DNA of 41,593 bases from an uncultured Acetatifactor sp. (GCA_910586835.1 CAJUJU010000034.1:1-41593), one strand, 5' to 3'; numbered from the stretch's first letter, positions 22,797 to 30,998 are shown. Program-made: numbers and translations. The notes: generated by a model from the letters alone, not told the origin.

Positions 22797-24581
22797 ATGA
22801 GGAAAGAAATCGAAGGAAGAAAACGATCCATACTGGCGGCGGAGGCGGCGGTCACGGCAGGCATGCTGATTTTATTGGCCTGCCTTTTTGACTATCGGTA
22901 TGCCATGAACGACGATGTGTTTGTGAATGCAATTTTGTCGGGGCAATATTCCGGAACGCCGGATGTGCACAATGTTTCGATAGGGATTCCTCTGAATGGG
23001 CTGTTTTGCCTGCTGTACAGGATATGGGGAAAGGTTCCCTGGTTCGGTGCGGCGATGGTGCTCTGCCAGTTTTTTTCTCTTTGTTCCATTCTGAGCTCCC
23101 TGGTTGAAAAGCTGAAAATTAAAAAAAATGCTTATAAGCTGATTTTGGCTGCGGCGGTTAACCTTCTCCTTTTTGGCATGATGGTCAGCGAGCTGGTTAT
23201 CGTTCAGTATACCTATGCGGCTGCGCTTCTTATGGCTTCCGCTACGCTGCGCTTGTATGATATGGAGGGAAGCTTTTTCGAGAGAAAAGGAATTCCGGAG
23301 TTTATAGGTATTTTGCTGCAGTTTTGGTTTACCTGCTGTCTCCGGACAGAAATTTTTCTCTTTCTTTTACCGTTTACCTGTCTGATGGTTCTGAGACGTT
23401 TTAACAGAAGAGACCTGAAGAAATGGGCATTGGCAGGCGGAAGCCTGATCTGCGGTGTGGCTGTGCTGCTTTTGCTGAATCGGGCCGGATATGGCGGTTC
23501 ATGGCAGGAATATAAGCGGGTGGATACTTATCGGACGCAGCTTTATGATTTCCTGACGCTGCCTGATTATGAGGAAAACCGGGAGTTTTATGAGTCTGCG
23601 GATATTTCGGAAGGGCAATATGCGCTTCTGAAAAATTATAATTTTGCCCTGGATGAAGAGATTACCTCAGAGACACTGAAAAAAGTAGTGGACTATGCCA
23701 ATGAAAAGCGTGTGGCGCAGTATCAGGGATTGGAACGACTCTACATGCGGATGTTTACCCTGCCGCTCCGGGAGGGACTGTGGTCCTATGTGCACAGAGT
23801 GCTGGGAGATCCGGTAGTGGCGGCGGATGATTATCCCTGGAACCTTGTGAGCGTTGGCCTGTATCTTGCGTTGCTTGTAATGACCTGTTTTACCCGGCGG
23901 ACGCGGAATCTGGTTTATGTATTTTTGATGTTTTCCACGCGTTCCGTGCTTTGGATGTATATTATACTGAAGCAGAGGACGCCGCCCAGAGTGACGCATT
24001 CCCTGTTTCTCATGGAGATTGTCTGTCTGTTGCTGCTGGTGTTTGAGGAACTGAGTTATCTGGAGAAATGGGGAAAATCCTCAAAAGCGGGATGGCTGTA
24101 TCCGGGGACGGCGGGACTGCTTCTGGCCGGGGCAGGCGCTGTGGCTGTCTGTTCCTGGGGCGGATTCGGAGTCTTTTACAGGGAGACGGTAGACTTTAAC
24201 AGAGAGTGGAAGGCTTTGCTGGAGTACTGCTCGGAGCGGGAGGAAAGCTTCTACTTTATGGATGTATACTCCACCGTAAATTATTCTCAGGAAATTTTCG
24301 GTGAAGAGCTCTCACGGCCGGAGAATTATGATATCTGCGGCGGATGGCTGTCAAAAAGCCCTCTCTGTGAGGAGAAATACGGTCATTTTGGATTTACTTC
24401 CCCGGGAATGGCTTTGCTTGAGGGAGATGCCGTGTACTTTGTGGCGGAGCAAGGCAGCGATCTGGAATGGCTGATCGGAATATATGAGGAAAAAGGAATC
24501 TCGGTGAGCCTGGAGTATCAGGAGAATGTAGCAGGGCGGTTCGATATCATAAAGCTGAAGGCGGCAGAAATCGACCGGTAA
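22797..24581 (+). CDS. polytopic membrane protein with GT-C-like plan
   Basis: A 594-residue protein with about ten to twelve hydrophobic segments and a C-terminal soluble portion (about 480-594). An early acidic motif after the first helix (YAMNDDVFVNAILSG, near residue 40) resembles the catalytic acidic loop of GT-C fold glycosyltransferases, which use lipid-linked sugars. It is not close to the three paralogues at 32528-38507. It follows trkH by 33 nt. The ArsC-like gene follows 37 nt later. A surface-glycan role is an inference from fold; substrate is unknown. Confidence 0.8.
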   Translation: MRKEIEGRKRSILAAEAAVTAGMLILLACLFDYRYAMNDDVFVNAILSGQYSGTPDVHNVSIGIPLNGLFCLLYRIWGKVPWFGAAMVLCQFFSLCSILSSLVEKLKIKKNAYKLILAAAVNLLLFGMMVSELVIVQYTYAAALLMASATLRLYDMEGSFFERKGIPEFIGILLQFWFTCCLRTEIFLFLLPFTCLMVLRRFNRRDLKKWALAGGSLICGVAVLLLLNRAGYGGSWQEYKRVDTYRTQLYDFLTLPDYEENREFYESADISEGQYALLKNYNFALDEEITSETLKKVVDYANEKRVAQYQGLERLYMRMFTLPLREGLWSYVHRVLGDPVVAADDYPWNLVSVGLYLALLVMTCFTRRTRNLVYVFLMFSTRSVLWMYIILKQRTPPRVTHSLFLMEIVCLLLLVFEELSYLEKWGKSSKAGWLYPGTAGLLLAGAGAVAVCSWGGFGVFYRETVDFNREWKALLEYCSEREESFYFMDVYSTVNYSQEIFGEELSRPENYDICGGWLSKSPLCEEKYGHFGFTSPGMALLEGDAVYFVAEQGSDLEWLIGIYEEKGISVSLEYQENVAGRFDIIKLKAAEIDR

Positions 24582-24618
24582 GAAAGAGATTGTCAAGACG
24601 AGAGGAGAGGCAGAGAAG

Positions 24619-24972
24619 ATGCTGTTTGTACAATACCCGAAATGCACCACATGTAAAAAGGCGGAGGCCTGGCTGAAGGAGCAGGGAGCAGACTATGAAA
24701 GCCGGCACATTAAGGAGGCGAATCCCACTGCGGAGGAGCTCCGGACGTGGGCTGCGAGGGCCGGTCTGCCCGTGCGGAAGTTTTTTAACACAAGCGGTAT
24801 ACTCTATAAAGAGCTGCATTTGAAGGACAGGCTGGGGGACATGACGGACGAGGAGATGCTTGCCCTTTTGGCTACGGACGGCATGCTGGTAAAGCGCCCC
24901 CTGCTGATCGGGGAAAAGACGGTGTGTGTCGGCTTCCGGGAGGCAGAATGGGCGAAAGCCTGTGAGAAATAG
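24619..24972 (+). CDS. ArsC/Spx/YffB-family thioredoxin-fold protein
   Basis: A 117-residue thioredoxin-like protein. The opening MLFVQYPKCTTCKKAEAWL has the C9-x2-C12 pair seen in Spx and some ArsC relatives. The C-terminal motif KRPLLIGEKTVCVGF is typical of the YffB/ArsC group. Roles in the family range from arsenate reduction to RNA polymerase binding (Spx), and sequence alone does not decide. No arsenic genes are nearby, so a redox or Spx-like regulatory role is at least as likely. It ends 44 nt before the inverted repeat of the spoIIID promoter. Confidence 0.85.
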   Translation: MLFVQYPKCTTCKKAEAWLKEQGADYESRHIKEANPTAEELRTWAARAGLPVRKFFNTSGILYKELHLKDRLGDMTDEEMLALLATDGMLVKRPLLIGEKTVCVGFREAEWAKACEK

Positions 24973-25015
24973 GGTGATCTTCAGAGAGACAGGATGTAAT
25001 TGACAATGGGCAGGC

Positions 25016-25042
25016 ATACCCCTTGAGAATCTTTCATACACT
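25016..25042 (+). promoter_or_regulatory. sigma-E-type promoter of spoIIID
   Basis: ATACC (25016-25020), exactly 14 nt, then CATACACT (25035-25042), a full match to the sigma-E -10 CATACAnT and a partial match to the -35 (KMATATT). In Bacillus subtilis spoIIID is transcribed by sigma-E. The expected start, near 25048-25052, lies at the 3' arm of the inverted repeat. Confidence 0.6.
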
Positions 25043-25066
25043 GTAAAAAAGATTCTCAAGGGGTAT
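25016..25066 (+). terminator. 16-bp perfect inverted repeat around the spoIIID promoter
   Basis: Arms at 25016-25031 and 25051-25066 are fully complementary over 16 bp (they read ATACCCCTTGAGAATC and its complement), with a 19-nt loop, followed by TTCTTTG. As RNA from upstream read-through it forms a terminator-like stem that also buries the spoIIID ribosome site AAGGGG (25058-25063). A transcript starting inside the loop would lack the 5' arm. Confidence 0.7.
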
Positions 25067-25070
25067 TTCT

Positions 25071-25334
25071 TTGAAGGACTACATCGAGGAGCGTGCCATC
25101 AGCATCGCAAATTATATCATCGACTCAAATGCCACGGTGAGACAGACCGCAAAAGCATTCGGCGTATCAAAGAGCACTGTACATAAAGATGTAACGGATC
25201 GCCTCATGCAAATCAATCCAACCCTGGCGAAGCAGGCCCGGCAAGTGCTGGATGTGAATAAATCCGAGCGTCATATCCGCGGGGGGCTTGCCACAAAGGA
25301 AAAGTATCTGCACCAACACGGGAGCACGATATAA
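25071..25334 (+). CDS. spoIIID: sporulation transcription factor SpoIIID
   Basis: Mother-cell DNA-binding regulator of sporulation, 87 residues, the family length. The helix-turn-helix is AKAFGVSKSTVHKDVTD (about residues 25-42), followed by the conserved LVLDVNKSERHIRGG-type tail (here VLDVNKSERHIRGGLATKEKY). It starts at TTG, 7 nt after AAGGGG. It stands alone, with a sigma-E-like promoter upstream. The SipL-like gene at 7030 is a second spore-formation gene in the window. Confidence 0.96.
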   Translation: MKDYIEERAISIANYIIDSNATVRQTAKAFGVSKSTVHKDVTDRLMQINPTLAKQARQVLDVNKSERHIRGGLATKEKYLHQHGSTI

Positions 25335-25347
25335 TTTTTCAAGAGGA

Positions 25348-25429
25348 AGCTCTGGCGCCTGCGGAGCGTAGAAGCCGGTCATATAATAAGTGACGTTTGG
25401 GCTTTCCGACCGGGCGCCGGAGCTGTTTT
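25348..25429 (+). terminator. nested inverted repeat after spoIIID
   Basis: Outer arms AGCTCTGGCGCC (25348-25359) and GGCGCCGGAGCT (25413-25424) pair over 12 bp with one G-U. Inner arms CCGGTC and GACCG(G) pair inside, giving a long rod, followed by GTTTT. It could be an unusually long terminator or a structured RNA. The rest of 25335-25687 has two promoter matches and no convincing gene. Confidence 0.5.
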
Positions 25430-25479
25430 GCGTTCCTATTGTTGTCTGCTGTATTGGACTGGGAACCGGTGCTGTGTCA

Positions 25480-25508
25480 TTTACATAAATGCACTTGTTT
25501 GATATAAT
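25480..25508 (+). promoter_or_regulatory. promoter 1 of the VWA/MoxR/LRR module
   Basis: TTTACA (25480-25485), 17 nt, perfect TATAAT (25503-25508). It lies about 180 nt before the VWA gene. Confidence 0.6.
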
Positions 25509-25576
25509 AAGGCCATGGTTTTCAAAATATACCAAACAGGAAGGCGGCGGATATTTTCAGACCGGATGGAGCCTGT

Positions 25577-25605
25577 TTGTTGGGACAAGAGAACAATGAT
25601 AAAAT
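25577..25605 (+). promoter_or_regulatory. promoter 2 of the VWA/MoxR/LRR module
   Basis: TTGTTG (25577-25582), 17 nt, TAAAAT (25600-25605), about 80 nt before the VWA gene start. Confidence 0.4.
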
Positions 25606-25687
25606 TCGGAATTTAGTGTTAAAATAGATCGGGAGCAAGATAGCATCCCATAGAAACAGGTTATCAGCAGAAAGGTAAGGGTGGAGC

Positions 25688-26998
25688 TTGACTGACAGGG
25701 AGACAGAGCAAAAGAAAATTTCATCGTTGGCGGGACAGGTTATGACGCTGGCTCATGATGATATCCTGATGCATCTGCGCTTTTTTGACGCGGCGCTGGC
25801 ACAGCTGCATGTGGAGGAACGTGGGGGGACGGGCTGTCTGGCAACGGACGGGCAGACCCTTTTCTATGATCCCGTATATGTGCTGAAACTCTATCGGGAA
25901 AGGCCCCAGTATGTGTCGCGGGTCTATCTGCATATGCTGCTGCACTGCATCTTTTCCCACAGCTTTCAGTATGATCGCCTGGAGGGAGAACTGTGGGACA
26001 TGGCGGCGGATATCGCGGTGGAAAACGTGATTCTGGATATGGGATCCGGCGGAGCGGCACTGGAACAGGATGGGGAAGCTGCCGGGAAGCTTAAGGTACT
26101 GAGGGAGGACATCGGTCCCCTGACGGCAGAACGGATCTACCGGTATTTTCGGAAAAACCCTCCCACGCAGGGAGAACGACGGGAGCTGACAGGTTTGTTT
26201 TTCAGGGATGTGCATTCCCTCTGGAAGCCGGCACAACAGCTGGAGCTCACCCGGGAACAGTGGAAGAAGATCAGTGAACGGGTGAGGGCGGAGCTGAAGT
26301 CCTTTACCCGGGGGAAGGCAGGCGCGGAAACTCTGGAGAAGAATCTGGAGGAGGCGGTGAGAGAGCGCTTTGATTACAGTCAGATCCTCCGCCGGTTTGC
26401 GGTCACGGGAGAGGATCTTGCCGTCAGCGACGACGAGTTTGACTATATTTATTATACTTATGGTCTGACCAGGTATGGAAATCTGCCGCTGATCGAACCG
26501 TTGGAGTACCGGGAGACGAAGAAGGTGCGGGAGTTCGTCATTGCCATCGACACCTCGGCCTCCTGCCGGGGGCCTGTTGTCAGGGCATTTTTGAGAAAGA
26601 CATTCTCCATTTTGAAGAGCAGCGAAAACTTTTTCCATAAGATAAACGTGCACATTATTCAGTGTGACAGCGAGGTGCAGAGCGACACCAGAATCACCTG
26701 CCAGGAAGATTTCGAGACGTTTCTGAGGTATGGGAAGCTGAGCGGTTTCGGCGCCACGGACTTTCGGCCGGTGTTCGAATATGTGGAACAGCTGCAGGAG
26801 CAGGGAGAGCTTGAAAGGCTTCGGGGCCTGATTTATTTTACCGACGGTTATGGAATCTATCCGGAGAGGATGCCGGATTACGATGTGATTTTTGCTTTTC
26901 TGGATGAGGATGAAAACAGAGGGCCGGTGCCGCCCTGGAGCATGAAAGTGATTCTGGAGAGCGATGAGTTGGAGGACAGGCAGTCAGATGAACATTAA
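25688..26998 (+). CDS. VWA-like protein with degenerate metallopeptidase domain (DUF2201 type)
   Basis: Cytosolic protein of 436 residues. The N-terminal half resembles the putative metallopeptidase domain of the DUF2201 family. Its zinc-site region reads LHMLLHCIFSH, with H82, H86 and H91 but Met where the catalytic Glu of HExxH would be. The C-terminal half is VWA-like with a MIDAS motif, AIDTSASC (D288-T-S-A-S), a Thr in FGATDF and a closing YFTDGYG. TTG start after GTGGAG. The MoxR-type ATPase gene overlaps its end by 11 nt, the common pairing in which the ATPase remodels a VWA partner. The target is unknown. Confidence 0.85.
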   Translation: MTDRETEQKKISSLAGQVMTLAHDDILMHLRFFDAALAQLHVEERGGTGCLATDGQTLFYDPVYVLKLYRERPQYVSRVYLHMLLHCIFSHSFQYDRLEGELWDMAADIAVENVILDMGSGGAALEQDGEAAGKLKVLREDIGPLTAERIYRYFRKNPPTQGERRELTGLFFRDVHSLWKPAQQLELTREQWKKISERVRAELKSFTRGKAGAETLEKNLEEAVRERFDYSQILRRFAVTGEDLAVSDDEFDYIYYTYGLTRYGNLPLIEPLEYRETKKVREFVIAIDTSASCRGPVVRAFLRKTFSILKSSENFFHKINVHIIQCDSEVQSDTRITCQEDFETFLRYGKLSGFGATDFRPVFEYVEQLQEQGELERLRGLIYFTDGYGIYPERMPDYDVIFAFLDEDENRGPVPPWSMKVILESDELEDRQSDEH

Positions 26999-28538
26999 GC
27001 AGGCAAAAGAGTATATTAAGAATTCCGTAAATCTGTATCTGAAGAAAAACGAGTTTGGAGAATACCGGGTGTCGGTGGTGCGGCAGCGTCCCGTCTTTCT
27101 CCTGGGTGCGCCGGGAATCGGAAAGACTGCCATTATGGAACAAATCGCCCAGGAGATGGGAATAGCGCTGGTGGCCTACTCCATGACACACCACACAAGA
27201 CAGTCCGCGCTGGGGCTTCCCTATATAACGGAGAAAACCTATGGCGGAGAAAAAATCAGTGTGTCCGAGTATACCATGAGCGAGATTATCGCCTCCGTCT
27301 ACGACACCATGGAGGCCAGCGGCAGGCGGGAGGGCATCTTGTTTCTGGATGAGATCAACTGTGTGTCCGAGACGCTGGCTCCTTCCATGCTGCAGTTTCT
27401 GCAATATAAGGTTTTCGGACGGCACAGGGTGCCGGAGGGCTGGGTGATCGTCACAGCGGGAAATCCTCCGGAGTATAATAAATCCGTCCGGGAATTTGAC
27501 GTGGTGACCTGCGACCGGCTGAAGATTATGGAGGTGGAGCCGGATTACCGCGTCTGGAGGGAATACGCGGTGGAGAAGGGAATCCACAATGCGGTGGTCA
27601 GCTATCTTGACCTGAAGAAGGAGCATTTTTACTGCATGGAAATGACCTCCAGAGGACGTGATTTTGTGACGGCCAGAGGCTGGGAGGATCTGTCGGAGAT
27701 TCTGATGCTCTATGAGGAGGAGCAGCTTCCGGTGGATGAGACCCTGGTGGGACAGTATCTTCGGAATGAGAAGGCGGTGAAGGAATTTACTGCCTATTAT
27801 GATCTGTACAATAAATATAAAAAGGATTATCGCATTGCCGATATCCTGGCGGGCAGACCGTCTGTCTCGGCGCTGGCGCGGGCGAGAGAGGCCGCCTTTG
27901 ACGAGAGGCTGTCTCTGCTGGGAATGCTGTTGGACAGGATGCAGGCTGATATGAAGGAAATCATGGAGCAGGCGGCTTTTCTGTCGGAACTGAAAAAGCC
28001 GCTGAAGGCTGTCGGAGAGGTCTGTGATTCGGAACAAAATGTCTCCGGAGAAGGTCAGACAGGAGGCGGCCTGGAACGGATTTTTTCCGAATTGGAGAGA
28101 CAGGCCCAGGGGCGGAAGAAGCTTCTGGAAAGTCTGTATCGCGCCAACTCTCTGTCTGAGGCTGGCAGGAAGAAATACCGCAGTGTGATCGGCTTTCTGG
28201 AAGAGCGCCGCAGGGAATTGTATGTGGGGGAGGCTTCCAACGCCCGGGAAGCATATGGCTTTCTGAAGGAGAAATACACTGCGCTGGTGGCGCGTATGAA
28301 GCAGGAGACAGAGAAGGTGCAGGGAGAGCTGCATGCACTTTTTTCCTTTGTGGAGGAGGCGTTTGACAAGGGGAATGAACTGTTGATTCTGGTCACGGAG
28401 CTGACGGTAAACACCACGTCTGCGCAGTTCATCGCCACCTTCGGAAGCCCGGATTACCAAAGGCATAATCAGGAACTGATGCTCAGCGAGCGAAGCGACG
28501 ATATCAAAGCTCAGATTGCAGAACTGAAACTGGACTGA
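26988..28538 (+). CDS. MoxR-type AAA+ ATPase
   Basis: AAA+ ATPase of 516 residues. Walker A is GAPGIGKT (40-47), Walker B ILFLDEINC, sensor 1 TAGNPPEYN, and the CDRLKIMEVEPDY segment follows. The C-terminal half (about 290-516) is charged and helical, partly coiled coil, and longer than in a minimal MoxR protein. The ATG at 26988 overlaps the VWA gene, so they are translationally coupled. In known MoxR/VWA pairs the ATPase acts as a chaperone-like remodeller. The LRR gene follows after 105 nt. Confidence 0.88.
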   Translation: MNIKQAKEYIKNSVNLYLKKNEFGEYRVSVVRQRPVFLLGAPGIGKTAIMEQIAQEMGIALVAYSMTHHTRQSALGLPYITEKTYGGEKISVSEYTMSEIIASVYDTMEASGRREGILFLDEINCVSETLAPSMLQFLQYKVFGRHRVPEGWVIVTAGNPPEYNKSVREFDVVTCDRLKIMEVEPDYRVWREYAVEKGIHNAVVSYLDLKKEHFYCMEMTSRGRDFVTARGWEDLSEILMLYEEEQLPVDETLVGQYLRNEKAVKEFTAYYDLYNKYKKDYRIADILAGRPSVSALARAREAAFDERLSLLGMLLDRMQADMKEIMEQAAFLSELKKPLKAVGEVCDSEQNVSGEGQTGGGLERIFSELERQAQGRKKLLESLYRANSLSEAGRKKYRSVIGFLEERRRELYVGEASNAREAYGFLKEKYTALVARMKQETEKVQGELHALFSFVEEAFDKGNELLILVTELTVNTTSAQFIATFGSPDYQRHNQELMLSERSDDIKAQIAELKLD

Positions 28539-28643
28539 AAACAGAGCTGAGAGCAGAGTAAAGACTGGGAATGGAAGCCTGACTGACAACAAGACACAGA
28601 CTGCCGGAAAGGGAGATTTCCCTGCGGAGGTTGGGAGAGTACT

Positions 28644-29543
28644 ATGCAGGAGAGGGAACTGGAGCTGGCTGGAGGCAGCCTGCATTATACCATAGAGAAG
28701 GAAAAAGCATATATCACGGGATTTCACGGACAGGCAGCCGAGCTTGTCATACCTGCCGTCCTGGAGGGATATCCGGTGGCGGAGATTGGGAAAAAGGCTT
28801 TCCTGAGCAAAAAAGGGCTCAGAAGGATTACATTGCCGGATAGTCTGGAGGCAGTGGGGGATTGGGCCTTTGCCTACTGTGCCAATCTGTGGGAGGCGGT
28901 ATTTCCGGAAAGGAATATCCGGTTTGGAAAAAATGTATTTCTGGAGTGCGGCTGTCTGACCGGGATTTCTCAGAGGGAGTGCGGGGAAAACGAGAGATTT
29001 CAGCCGGAGCTTCTCGCCGCTGCGGTGCGGGATATGGATGCCTATTACCTGTTGGAGCTTCCGGCGGTGGGGAGCAGGGAATGGCTGTCCAAGTGGGATG
29101 CCCGGCTGGCGGCCCTGCTTGTGGCCCCGGATCAGGAGGGGTATTCCAGACAGGTTCTCTGCGGCGAGGAGGATTATGGCAGCACGGATCTTGCGGCTTA
29201 CATCAGCGAGAGAAGAAAGGGAAAGGTGCGGCTGGCTCTGCTTCGGCTGCTGCATCCCAGGGGACTGGAGGCGGCCTTCAGAAAGAGGCTGGAGGATTAT
29301 CTGAGGAGCCATACCAAAGGCGGCGAGGGGGACGAGACCTGGCAGGTCATTCTGCGGGAGCATGGGGAGGACAGGGCATATTACGGCCTGTTTGCAGAGC
29401 TGGGCTGTTTGACCGGTGAAAATATGGATGGGATTCTGGCGGATATCGGAGAGAATGATCCGGAGATGAAGGCTTTTTTCCTGAGATATCAGAAGGAAAA
29501 AACGGGCGGTATCGACTTTTTTGATTCGTTGGAATTAAGTTGA
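28644..29543 (+). CDS. cytosolic leucine-rich-repeat protein
   Basis: A 299-residue protein without signal peptide. Residues about 30-100 carry BspA-type (LRR_5) repeats (ELVIPAVLEGYPVAEIGKKAF, LRRITLPDSLEAVGDWAFAYC). The rest (about 110-299) is helical with ankyrin-like or HEAT-like texture, and I do not recognise it. GGAGAG precedes the ATG. It is the third gene of a likely operon with the VWA and MoxR genes and might be an adaptor or substrate receptor. Most BspA-type LRR proteins are secreted, so the lack of a signal is notable. Confidence 0.8.
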   Translation: MQERELELAGGSLHYTIEKEKAYITGFHGQAAELVIPAVLEGYPVAEIGKKAFLSKKGLRRITLPDSLEAVGDWAFAYCANLWEAVFPERNIRFGKNVFLECGCLTGISQRECGENERFQPELLAAAVRDMDAYYLLELPAVGSREWLSKWDARLAALLVAPDQEGYSRQVLCGEEDYGSTDLAAYISERRKGKVRLALLRLLHPRGLEAAFRKRLEDYLRSHTKGGEGDETWQVILREHGEDRAYYGLFAELGCLTGENMDGILADIGENDPEMKAFFLRYQKEKTGGIDFFDSLELS

Positions 29544-29568
29544 ACGCAGTGAAATGTTCTGTTATACT
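29540..29568 (+). promoter_or_regulatory. promoter of the UDP-sugar pyrophosphorylase gene
   Basis: TTGAAC (29540-29545), 17 nt, TATACT (29563-29568). The -35 overlaps the LRR gene's stop codon. It implies a leader of about 155 nt. Confidence 0.6.
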
Positions 29569-29619
29569 GGTTTCAGAACGACAGGGTCTGCCGATGCCGT
29601 CAGAAGAGCATGTGCGGAG

Positions 29620-29695
29620 TGCCGGATAAAAATGCGTATCCGGCAGGGAATGTACCGGCGGGGCTGTATTATGCCTGATAGATTCTGCCGGTACA
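29620..29695 (+). promoter_or_regulatory. two perfect hairpins in the pyrophosphorylase leader
   Basis: Hairpin 1: TGCCGGATA (29620-29628) / TATCCGGCA (29637-29645), 9 bp, 8-nt loop. Hairpin 2: TGTACCGGC (29651-29659) / GCCGGTACA (29687-29695), 9 bp, 27-nt loop. They fill the leader between the promoter and the start codon. No known riboswitch class is recognised. Confidence 0.45.
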
Positions 29696-29730
29696 AAGGT
29701 GCGCGCCGCAGCGTGCAGATGGGTTTGAAT

Positions 29731-30963
29731 ATGAGTATGAATTTGGAACAGGCAAGGGAAAAACTGGAGCATTATGGTCAGCAGCATCTGCTGAGGTATT
29801 ATGAGGAATTGAGCGAGGAACAGAAAGAAGGGCTTCTGGCTCAGATCGAGGCGGCGGATATGAGCGTTCCCCAGGCGTGCAAAAACCGCGAGGCGTTGGC
29901 GCAGAAAGGCGTGATTACGCCTCTGGCGTCCATGCAGCTGCCGGAGATCGAGGCAAACCGGGAAAGCTTTACAGCCACGGGTCTGGAAGCGATCCGGGCA
30001 GGAAAAGTGGGAGCGGTATTGCTGGCGGGAGGAATGGGCACCAGGCTTGGTTCCGATGACCCGAAGGGAATGTATAATGTGGGTCTTACCAGGGAATTGT
30101 ATATTTTTGAGTGTCTGGTCAACAATCTGATGGAGGTGGTGCGCCTGTCGGGAACCTGGCTCCAGTTGTTTGTCATGACCAGCGACAAGAACCACGAGGC
30201 TACGGTGCGCTTTCTGAAGGAGCATGACTATTTCGGCTACCGGGCGGAATATGTGCATTTCTTCATGCAGGAAATGGCGGCTGCCACAGATTATGAGGGA
30301 AAGATTTACCTGGAGGAGAAGGGAAAGCTTTCCACCTCACCCAACGGAAACGGCGGATGGTTTATTTCGCTGAAGAAGGCGGGGCTTCTGGACTTCGTGC
30401 AGCAGCAGGGCATTGAGTGGCTGAATGTATTTGCCGTAGACAATGTGCTTCAGCGGATTGCGGATCCCTGTTTTGTGGGGGCTGTGATTCAGAGAGACTG
30501 CGGCGTGGGAGCAAAGGTAGTGCGCAAGAACGCGCCGGATGAAAAGGTCGGAGTTGTGTGTCTGGAGGACGGGAGACCGTCTATTGTGGAGTATTATGAG
30601 CTGACGGAGGAGCTGATGACCGCCAGGGATGAGAGCGGCGATCCCGCCTATTATTTCGGCGTAATCCTGAACTATCTCTTCCGTGTTTCGGAGCTGGTGG
30701 AAATCCTGGAGAAAAAGCTGCCTCTTCATATTGTGGAAAAGAAGATACCTTATCTCAATGAGGAGGGGGTACAGGTGAAGCCGGAGGAGCCCAACGGCTA
30801 TAAGTATGAGAATCTGGTGCTGGATATGATCCATCAGATGAAGAACTGCCTTCCCTTTGAAGTAGTGCGGGAGAAGGAGTTTGCGCCCATCAAGAACAAG
30901 ACGGGCATTGATTCCGTGGAGAGCGCAAGAGAGCTTTTAAAACAAAACGGGGTAGAACTATAG
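29731..30963 (+). CDS. UTP-sugar-1-phosphate uridylyltransferase (UDPGP/UAP family)
   Basis: Nucleotidyltransferase that makes a UDP-sugar (UDP-glucose or UDP-N-acetylglucosamine) from UTP and sugar-1-phosphate. The 410-residue product belongs to the eukaryote-like UDPGP family, not the GalU family: the loop is LAGGMGTRLG (98-107) with PKGMYNVGL after it, and STSPNGNGGWF lies in the sugar region. I chose the ATG at 29731; the ATG at 29737 and longer in-frame starts back to 29554 are possible, and none has a strong ribosome site. galE lies downstream, so UDP-glucose to UDP-galactose is a natural path. Substrate is not settled by sequence. Confidence 0.9.
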   Translation: MSMNLEQAREKLEHYGQQHLLRYYEELSEEQKEGLLAQIEAADMSVPQACKNREALAQKGVITPLASMQLPEIEANRESFTATGLEAIRAGKVGAVLLAGGMGTRLGSDDPKGMYNVGLTRELYIFECLVNNLMEVVRLSGTWLQLFVMTSDKNHEATVRFLKEHDYFGYRAEYVHFFMQEMAAATDYEGKIYLEEKGKLSTSPNGNGGWFISLKKAGLLDFVQQQGIEWLNVFAVDNVLQRIADPCFVGAVIQRDCGVGAKVVRKNAPDEKVGVVCLEDGRPSIVEYYELTEELMTARDESGDPAYYFGVILNYLFRVSELVEILEKKLPLHIVEKKIPYLNEEGVQVKPEEPNGYKYENLVLDMIHQMKNCLPFEVVREKEFAPIKNKTGIDSVESARELLKQNGVEL

Positions 30964-30998
30964 CTAACATTTTGACAGATTCTCATAACAAATAAATA

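Noticed and set aside
24619..24972. Arsenic resistance operon
   Set aside because: The gene is ArsC/Spx-like but no arsR, arsB or acr3 gene is nearby.
25000..25030. TTGACA at 25000 as a vegetative promoter of spoIIID
   Set aside because: No -10 at a fitting distance; the sigma-E match is far better.
25489..25599. 36-codon frame in the gap before the VWA gene
   Set aside because: No ribosome site, and it runs across the promoter elements.
28577..28600. Sequence similar to the start of the VWA gene (GACTGACA ... AGACA) repeated before the LRR gene
   Set aside because: Only about 18 matching bases, not in a comparable reading frame; could be chance.
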